Assembly (NCBI RefSeq): GCF_947172395.1 | Contig: NC_069083.1 | Coordinates: 19,686,501 to 19,750,500 of the forward strand | Source: Bicyclus anynana | Lineage: Eukaryota > Arthropoda > Insecta > Lepidoptera > Nymphalidae | Length of the DNA stretch: 64,000 nucleotides | Reading direction: 5' to 3' | In this document: piece by piece, positions 13,301 to 22,300 of the stretch | Layout of the letters: every line of letters begins with the position of its first letter | How positions within the stretch are numbered: position 1 is the stretch's first letter | Program-made: the position numbers and the translations under genes | Notes under the pieces: generated by a model | Database searches by the model: none | The model's input: only the letters and a program-made list of their open reading frames with translations | What the model was told of the DNA's origin: nothing

Positions 13301-16300
13301 GACAAACATTGGTATTTCATTCTTTGTCCCCACCTGCAGCACCACAAAGAATTTAGTGAGAACTTTATACAGATATTGTGATACCTACTTGTTTTCTCTT
13401 TTCAGTTCATTAAACAGTCGGGTTTTTTGTTTTTGTAATAATATTTTCTTTCGAACTTTTTAATTTCTTCAAGACATACCTTTTATTGTAAATATAAGTA
13501 AGTACAGACAATCCCATTTTACTTCGATGGTCCCAATGCAATTGGTACGCTTTTTTTATAATTTGTGTTAAAACAGTTATATAAACATAATATAATATAA
13601 TATATATATTTTTGAAATTGTCTTTTTACGACCTATCATTTGATACCCATATTATTAGGATAAAGTGAAAAAAACTTACCCACCACCCCACCTCATTTCA
13701 TTTACGAGTGGCATTTCGAAAATTTATATAGCCTATGTCACTACCATAATGCTAACGAACTCAGTGACATCTCATATGTCAAAATCCGTCCAGCCGGTTG
13801 GGCTGTAGGGCGTGCCAAAGAAATGGACATACAAACACACATTCAAACATACAAACATACACACATACAAACGCTCGAAAGACATACCCTCCTTCTGGCG
13901 CAATCGGGTAATAAAAACATCGGCCAAGTGCGTGTATTCGTAACTCCCAATGTAGGGTTCCGCAGTTATGAAAGGTGTCTTTGTGTGCTTTGTGTAGGTC
14001 AATCGTATGGCAGAGACAATCGCCGAGCAGAGCCCGGGACTTGTGGCGCGGGTCGGGTCAAATATAGGGTGTTAAACGACATACGTCGATTATAATTTTG
14101 CTTAATTATATGTTAAGTTCGGTCAAGTTCCACCGCCACCTTTCCTCTCGAATAAACTGGCCTCGCTCTGTCAGAGGTGGAGCAGCACGCCAACTACACG
14201 TGCACGGCGCGCAACGCGCTGGGCGCCGACTCCGCCACGTACGCGCTGCGCGTGCTGCGCCCGCCCGCGCCGCCCGCGCTGCGCCTGGCGCGCGCCGCCG
14301 CGCACGCGCTGCACCTCGCCTGGGACGCGCCCGGCGACGGCGGCGCGCCGCTGCTCGGTGCGTACTGCTGCTATTTGCAACAAACATGCCTGATTTTGTA
14401 ACTGCCGTTAGCTCCTTAGTGGGAATGCAATGAAAATTATTAAAATAAGTCTATAAGCGTCGCCCGATGGGGCCCGAAGGTAGAAGCAGAAGAAATTAGC
14501 GGAACAAACTTAAAAGGCCGTTCTGGGAGGGTGTTTTAGCCTCGAAGATCGTGAGTTAAAAAATCCACGTCCGGGGAACGTCAGATATCGGAGACCTAGT
14601 TTTCGCCGGCGAAGACAATGTGTAGCTTAGTTTGTGTTGCCTGGGAAGCGTTGTCGATCGTTATGTTATCGTCAGAATCGTAAGAGACAGGTATTGTGAC
14701 CTTGGAGTTGAGGGATAATTTGCTTTTAGCCCAAATCATAGGGTAGACACGACTCATCACATCTTCTTCTGATAGTGCCATCTCCTTTCTGAGGTCAGCA
14801 ACCATTAAGGCTAATTTCACTTTGTTCACTGCTGCCCGAAAGAGTGATGAAGTTCTTGAGCCAAGATGTACGTCTACGCCCAGGCCTTCGTTTCCTCTTT
14901 ATCTTTCCCTAGATATTAAGCTGAAGCAGGTCATATTTGGAGTTTCGCATTATATGACCCAGGTATTCGAGCTTCCTCCTTTGGACTTGCTGCAGATCTT
15001 CTGTTGGCTTTCCCATTTTTTGCATCACAGTAGTATTGCTTACACGATCCCCGCATGATATTCGCAGTATCTGCTAGTACCCATATCTCAAATGCATCAA
15101 GCTTACATCGCTTGCGTTAGTGTCCAGGCTTCAACCCAACAGAGAAAACGTAACATCGCGCTACTCTCATCCTCAGGGATATTTTTAAATTGCGGTCACA
15201 GAGAACTTTTTTTAATTTAGTGAAAGCATTTCTTGCTTGTTCAATGCGGCATCATATTTCCAGACTATGGTCCCCGATTTCGTCAATCATACATCCCAAA
15301 TACAGATATCGTACCCTTTCTACTATTTTATCATGTAGATACAAAAAGTTGCACCGGATTGTCTTTCGGCTGACGGTCATGTATTTTGTCTTTTTGTAGT
15401 TAATATTTATGTCATAAAAATTGCTGGCGGAGGATATTTCTTTGACTAACGATTGCAAGCCTTCTAGACAATCGGCTAATAAAATTGTATCATCCGCATA
15501 TCTAATGTTATATATTAGTATGCCGTTCACCATTACACCTTCATTTATATTCTCAAGCACTTCTTCAAATATTGCTTCGGCATAGATATTAAATAATAAA
15601 GGAGACAAACCGTTTCGCTCATCTCTTGTTCTGTTTATTCCATATCAGGCGTAACTTCTGCGCTAGCTAACAACCCTGGTGAAGCCGCAGATGTTCCGTT
15701 AAGGAGCACTACAGCTACAGTCAGAATTGTATATATCTCGTGCAGGTTACACGCTGCTGTGGTGGAGCGGCGCGGATGCGGGCGAGGAGGCGGCGGCGCG
15801 GCGCTGGCGCGCTGGCGCCGAGGCGCGCGGGGCGGTGCTGCGCGGCCTGGCGTGCGGTGCGCCCTACCGCGTGGCGCTGCGAGCGCACAACTCGGCGGGC
15901 GCGTCGCCACCGTCGCGCCCCCTGCTGCTGCGCACGCGCGGCGACAGTGAGTGCCGACACACACACGCACTCGCACGCTCGCACGTACGCACGCTTGTTA
16001 TTTGTATTTGCGATACGATGAATAACTATATATATCTGAAGCGAATAGGAGCCTTGGTTTGTCAGCGCCCTCGATAGCGTTTCGCTGCGAGGGCGCGGCG
16101 TGTGTGCTATACAAAGATCTCGCTCGTCGCATCGCCGCGGTGACATCGACTTATGAAGACACGCTAATAGAGCTCATATGTGCACACTGTACACACGAAA
16201 ATACCCTCTCGCTTGTGGCGACGGTCGCGCTGACCGCGAGTGCGTGCGCAGGGGCGGTGGCGCCGGCGGCCGGCGAGTGCATCTGGGCCAACGCCACGGC

Positions 16301-19300
16301 GCTGCGCGTGGCGCTGCTGGCGTGGGGCGGGCGCTGCGCCGTCGAGCGCTTCTCGCTGGCGCTGCGCGAGCCGGGCGGCGCCTGGCGCGAGCTGCGCGCG
16401 GCCGGCGGCGGCGCGGAGGCGGGCGGGCTGGCGCCGGGCGCGTGGTACGAGCTGCGCGTGGCGGCGCACGCGCCGGCCGGCGACTCGCTGGCGCTGTTCC
16501 GCGCCGCCACGCTCACGGCGGACGGAGGTCGGTGCCGCTCCCCGGACCTAAATAAGGAATGTTTTTATTTACGAAATTCTGTAATCTATCGTTAAAAAGG
16601 GGACGTAACAAATTTTATTTTCCCTGTGCGTTTTTATATTCGATCTAAAAAAGCTGCAATAATAATAAGCATTGAGGTGGCCTCTTGTTGGACTTATTCT
16701 CGAGTATGAATGAAATCGTGTGTGTTTTGTTCATTAAATCCAGTCATCCGTCCCCCGTCGCCCGCATACCATGGGACGGTCACTGACTAATTAAATTCCC
16801 CCCTCGCCTTTCCCTCAACTCAATCGTATCGTGCAGAGCGGGTCGGCGAGCCGTCGGAGCTGCCGCTGGAGGATCGCGCGCCAGTCGACGTGGGCGAAGG
16901 CGCGGCGCCGGCGGCGTGGTGGCGCGGCGGCGCGGGCGCGGCCGCGGCGCTGCTCGGCGCGGCGCTGGCGCTGCTGCTGGGCGCCGCCGCGCTGCTGGCG
17001 TGCCGCGGGCGGCGCGACGCGCAGGCGCCGAGCGCGCGACCGGCGGAGCGCGCGGCGCCGCGCAAGCCGCCGGCCGCGCACGAGATCAGCCCGTACGCCA
17101 CGTTCAGCATGTCGAGCGCCGACGCGCCGCGCTCGTGCGCGCTGCACGTGCGCGCTCGCTCGCCGCACGCGCTGGGCGCCGCGCCGCCGCGCCCGCAGCT
17201 GCTGGCACAACCCAACGGTGAGCTCACTTCGCAAATAAAACTATATAAAATTAAATAATTCAATTTTTCCTAAAGTAAACAGTTTCATGATGTATACGAA
17301 TACTTTTTCAACCGACTTCAAAAAGAAGAAGGTTCTCAAGTTGAGCGGTAAATTTTTTACAAACTCATGAAGGTTTGGAATCGATCCGACGATAGAGCCA
17401 AAATACAGACGAGGGAACTCCTCAACGATGTACAGCATTACCTTGTGTTTGGGATTGATTAATTTTTATCGATGAGAATTTTCCACCTACATGAATTGTG
17501 CCTGTTAATCAGTTTGAAGGCGGTGCTAAACCGGTGTTGTGTTAGTTTAAGCAGTTTCTGAAAGAACTACATGGAAGACCACCGGGGCGCTTTTCTTTAA
17601 CGAAGCTAAAGCGTTTGACCGAGGCTTAATAGTCAAACTGAACCGGTTCGGCGTGCCAATCAAAACGGTTCGCTTGCTACATAGCTTTCCGTCCAACCGC
17701 ACCTTTAGGTACCGTATAAACGGCACTCTCTCATCCCCCGACGGACGACGGATTCGCGCCGGAGTCCCCCAGGGCTCCGTGCTCTCCCCGTTACACTCTG
17801 CTTTTCACTACGATTGCGAGAAAATAAAATAGCTTAGTACAATATTCAATGATTTATTTTAATTGAAAATGAAATGTACAAAGTCTACAATTTTGGATAT
17901 TAAAAGAGATGCTTTTACCCCGTAACATAATTTCCGACTACTGTGTAGATGAATAATGAAGTATGTGAGGTAAATGTGGAAGATAATAGTTCAAAAAATC
18001 AAAATCAAAAATCATTTATTTCAAGTAGGCTCAGTTTACAAGCACTTTTGACACGTCAGTTGACTATTTGTAAAGATACTACCACCGGTTCAAAAAACTC
18101 CTTTCGTAAGTAAATCCATTCGTTGTTGTTTTCTCCACTTATTAAATTTTTCGTAGGTATCGTAGGTAAGTATTTAAGTAAATGCGTCTCGACTTTGATA
18201 GTAACAGATTGAGAATTTCATCATCTCCAAAGTAGGATCACCATTCTCACTAGATGAAGACAACAATAACAATTATTGTTTACAAATTTACAAACACAAA
18301 TAGACAAATCGCACCATCGGTGGTACAAGGTCATAACTGCAGTTTTTGCAATTTTACAGGAGAGCCATTTTAAGATTTTATTTGCGTTCAATACGATCTT
18401 GTCCGGCTGATATTGATCTGAAGTAATTGTCGTTTACATGATGTAAAGCATATATTATGGTTATTTAAGACATGTGGGTATCATAAAATAGAAACGTTTT
18501 GTTTGTTTTTAATTAACAAAATTAATAAGGGAGGGGCACAATTGCGCCCTTGTTGCTCCAATATTTAAATAATGTTGTAATTGTGCCCCTAGGTACACAT
18601 TCTTTATTAGATGATCTACGAAATAAAAATAACAGTTTTAATTACAATTATCATTTATTTTCATAAGTATTTTACTAACTTCTAATATGATTATGTAGCA
18701 AAGACATTTAAAAGCACAAAGGGCTAAAAAATCAAATTCCAGTAACTACCACTGCTATTAGACACTATTTTTATCTTAAATCAGTCTCTCAGTACTATTT
18801 GGATTGACATTATTTTGTTTAAATTTAATAATTACATGAAGAAATATTAAAAAAAGAGATTAAAACATTATTTTAAATAATCTTAATGTTCAAACCTTAC
18901 AAATTAATCGAAAACTTCTAATGTAAAAAAATAATCAAAAATTTGTAACATTCATTACTATAAGATTTAGCTTCGATGCAACTTGTTTCCACTCATTCAT
19001 ATTTCTTTGACGTTTTTTATTTGATTCAATAATTTCTGAGTCGACTCTTTATGCAGCTAGAAAAGCTGCTGCTGGAACTGGTTGAGTCATTGTCGGAGCT
19101 GGAGGAACTGGACGAGTTTCTGGTTTGTAAATGTCTAGTTTTGCATAAAATCCGCCTTGTTGAGCAGGGAGGCTTATACTCTGAGCCTGCCGATGGTGAA
19201 AAACCTTCATTATGTGACATTATACCAGCAGGATTTATTGTGTCCGTAAATTGATGTTTGAAGTAGGTTCTGTCTTGCCGTGATCATTTTCTTCAACATA

Positions 19301-22300
19301 ATAATTTGCGTTTTCCAAATTTTCATAATTCTGAGGCTTTTCAGTAGTTTGCCTGTTATTTTGATCATCAAATAGAATATTTAAAATTTTTCTACATTGG
19401 GGTTCCCATTTTGTTCTAAAATCACAAATTAAAACAAAAAATTGTAAGCTAACTATTTTAAAACTTTTGATAATTATGTAGTTACACTATAGTTACATCC
19501 TACTAATAATGATAAACGCGAAGTTTGTAAGAATGTATGGATGTCTGTTTGTTACTCTTTCACTCAAAGACTACTGAACGGATATTGATGAAACTGTACA
19601 GTAATGTAGCTTATACTTACGTACATCAGAATAACACATAGGTTACTTTTTATCAACGTACCTAGCGGGCAAAGTTGCGTGCCAAAGCGAATGAACCGAG
19701 AATCGACCCCAAGACCTTCGAATCGAATAACATCGAACACATCGAACAACACCAAATCACTTCGCGCGCATGCGATGCCGCAACTGACCATTGACACTTT
19801 TTCGCGCCAACATTGACAAACAAAACGTGCGAATAGGACAAAGGCACTATCACCCTCTGGTGAAATGAGACCGAACTGAATGACTGTCTTTGCTCTACCA
19901 CATTAAAGGATGTTTTTAAAGCATATTGGCATACTTAACTCAATTTCACAATTTTTGCCTGTTATGCCCTTGTCTTACCGATGGTGCGATATGTACACAA
20001 ATTTACAATGAATTTCTGAAAAAAATCACTTTATTCACGCCAATTGTTTTTTAAATTCTAGAGGCTAATATGCTTGTTTAACCCCGCTGTGGAGTGGTAA
20101 TATGACAGTGTTTTTGAGCAAGAGTAGTGAAATAGTAGATTGTTATACAAGGGGCTAAAAAGACCCATTATATACGAGGTATTTTTGGGGCCTGAGACGT
20201 AAGTCGAGGGCCGCCTAAATAGAAACCGAGTATATAATGGGTTTAGCCCCGCGTGTTACACTCTGCTTTTCACTACGATTGCGAGAAAATAAAATAGTTT
20301 AGTTCAATATTCAATGATTTATTTAATTGAAAATTAAATGTACAAATTTCTACAATTTTGGATATTATGGGAGATGCTTTTACCCGGTAACATAATTTCC
20401 GACTAATGTGAAGATGAATAACGAATATATGAGGTAAACGTGGGTGATATTAGTTTAAAAAACTCCTTTCGTAAGTAAATCCATTTGTTGTTGTTTTCTT
20501 CACTTATTAAATTTTTCGTAGGTAAGTATTTAAGTAAATGCGTCTGGACTTTGATGGTATCAGATTGAAAATTTCATCCATCTCCAAATTAGGATCACCA
20601 TTCTCAGTAGATGAACACACCAATAACAATTCATGTTGAAATATATGAAAGTTACGGTCACAAATTTACAATTATTTTCTGAAATAAATCAAGTGTGTAT
20701 TATTTGTTTTTTAAATTCTCGCTTTTTCATTTTATTTTTTTCACATGAGAAAAAGGCAAAGGTATTACACCGTAAAGGATGTCCCATGTCTTCAATAAAA
20801 ATTAAATAAAAAAATGAACGCATTCCACAGACAAGAACGCTGCATTTATTTCCAATTTAAAGTTTTTTATTTATTTTTCAAAACAATCAGAGCCTTACCT
20901 ATAATGATTCAATTTTCGAATAAAACCTCCTCCGTTTTATAGTAGGCTAGTACTTGGCTAGTACTCGTTACAGACAAGAATTAAAAAAACAAAATTACTT
21001 TAGCCCCTAGAGGCTAATATGCTTGTTTAGCCCCGTGTGGAGTGGTAATATGACAGTGTTTTTGAGCAAGAGTAGTGAAAAATAATTTATTAGTTAGCTT
21101 AAAAGAAACAAAACGCAGAACTCGTAAACGCAGTTACCGGCGTCCGCTAGTTTACAATAAACCAGAACAGAGACTTTCATGAATTAAATACATTTTCTAT
21201 CTGTGATTTTTTCACAGGAAAATAGTGGTCAACACAGTGTTTATTAATTAATTATATTTTTTGTCCGCTAGTGTCCGCTGAATTTTAACATCTGAATTAT
21301 ACGTCTTAAAATAAATTAAGAATCACTGTATGTACCTAATGTCTGTTGTTACTGAGGCCAAAAACGACAATCTCCTTTAGAATGAAAATAGATTTTACTC
21401 TGGATTAACACATAGGCTACTTTCATCCCGGAAAACCCATGGTTCCCGCGGAATTTGTGAAAACTTGATTCCACGCGGACGAAGTCGCGGGCGTCTGCTA
21501 GTATTCAATATGACGTATGTAATGAAGTGAAATGACTCTTTATTATACACCGAAAAATTATAAAATTTTTCTTTTGAGGTTCGGAACCCTAAATATTCTC
21601 TCACTTTGCGGTACAGGCGGTAGCGTTTGACAGAAGTAAGTTAATCGTCATGCGTTGCGACGCTACTCCTTCCAAACTTGTTGTGTGTGCAGACTACGGC
21701 AGCGCGCGCGACAGCGACTCGGAGTCGAGCGGCTCGCCGTGCGCCGCGTGCGCCGCCGAGCGGTACCGCGCGCCGCCGGCCGACTCCAGCGCGGAGGACG
21801 GCTCGTATCACCCGCCGCGAGCGCGCGCGCCCCGCCGCGACCACCCCGCCGCCAGGTACACTCTCTGCGTGCGCCGCCAGCGGTACGGCGCGTCGCCGGC
21901 CGACTCCAGCGCGGAGGATGGCTCGTACCACCCGCCGCGAGCGCGCGCGCGCCGTCGCGACCACCCCGCTGCCAGGTACACTCTCTGCGTGCGCCGCCAG
22001 CGGTACCGCGCGCCGCCGGCCGACTCCAGCGCGGAGGACGGCTCGTATCACCCGCCGCGAGCGCGCGCGCGCCGTCGCGACCACCCCGCCGCCAGGTACA
22101 CTCTCTGCGTGCGCCGCCAGCGGTACGGCGCGCCGCCGGCCGACTCCAGCGCGGAGGACGGCTCGTATCACCCGCCGCGAGCGCGCGCGCGCCGTCGCGA
22201 CCACCCCGCCGCCAGGTACACTCTCTGCGTGCGCCGCCAGCGGTACGGCGCGCCGCCGGCCGACTCCAGCGCGGAGGACGGCTCGTACCAACCGCCGCGA

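Larger units (their letters stand above)
12812..14174 (+). other. Dscam-family intron with a MITE and a repeat
   Basis: GTGAGT...GTCAG. 12812-13080 is AT-rich with nothing recognisable. An imperfect hairpin around CAAATTGTTTTT lies at 13098-13170, a MITE at 13185-13447 and an interspersed repeat at 13640-13965. 13450-13640 is AT-rich and unassigned. Confidence 0.7.
17793..20160 (+). repeat. TAGCCCC-family repeat, copy 2, with two nested insertions
   Basis: The head TTACACTCTGCTTTTCACTA matches 3001 and 20259. Interruptions are a LINE 3' tail (18003-18092) and the TIR transposon (18308-19990). The body resumes at ACAAATTTACAATGAATTTC and ends in a tail module at 20058-20160 that runs on into copy 3. 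Confidence 0.6.
17218..21692 (+). other. Dscam-family intron, nested repeats (4.5 kb)
   Basis: 17218-17300 is AT-rich. The rest holds the ACCGACTTC repeat, a Jockey RT piece, two copies of the TAGCCCC family and a nested TIR transposon. 21090-21340 is unassigned. A retroposon end (21395-21505) carries CGCGGACGAAGTCGCGGGC. Confidence 0.7.
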
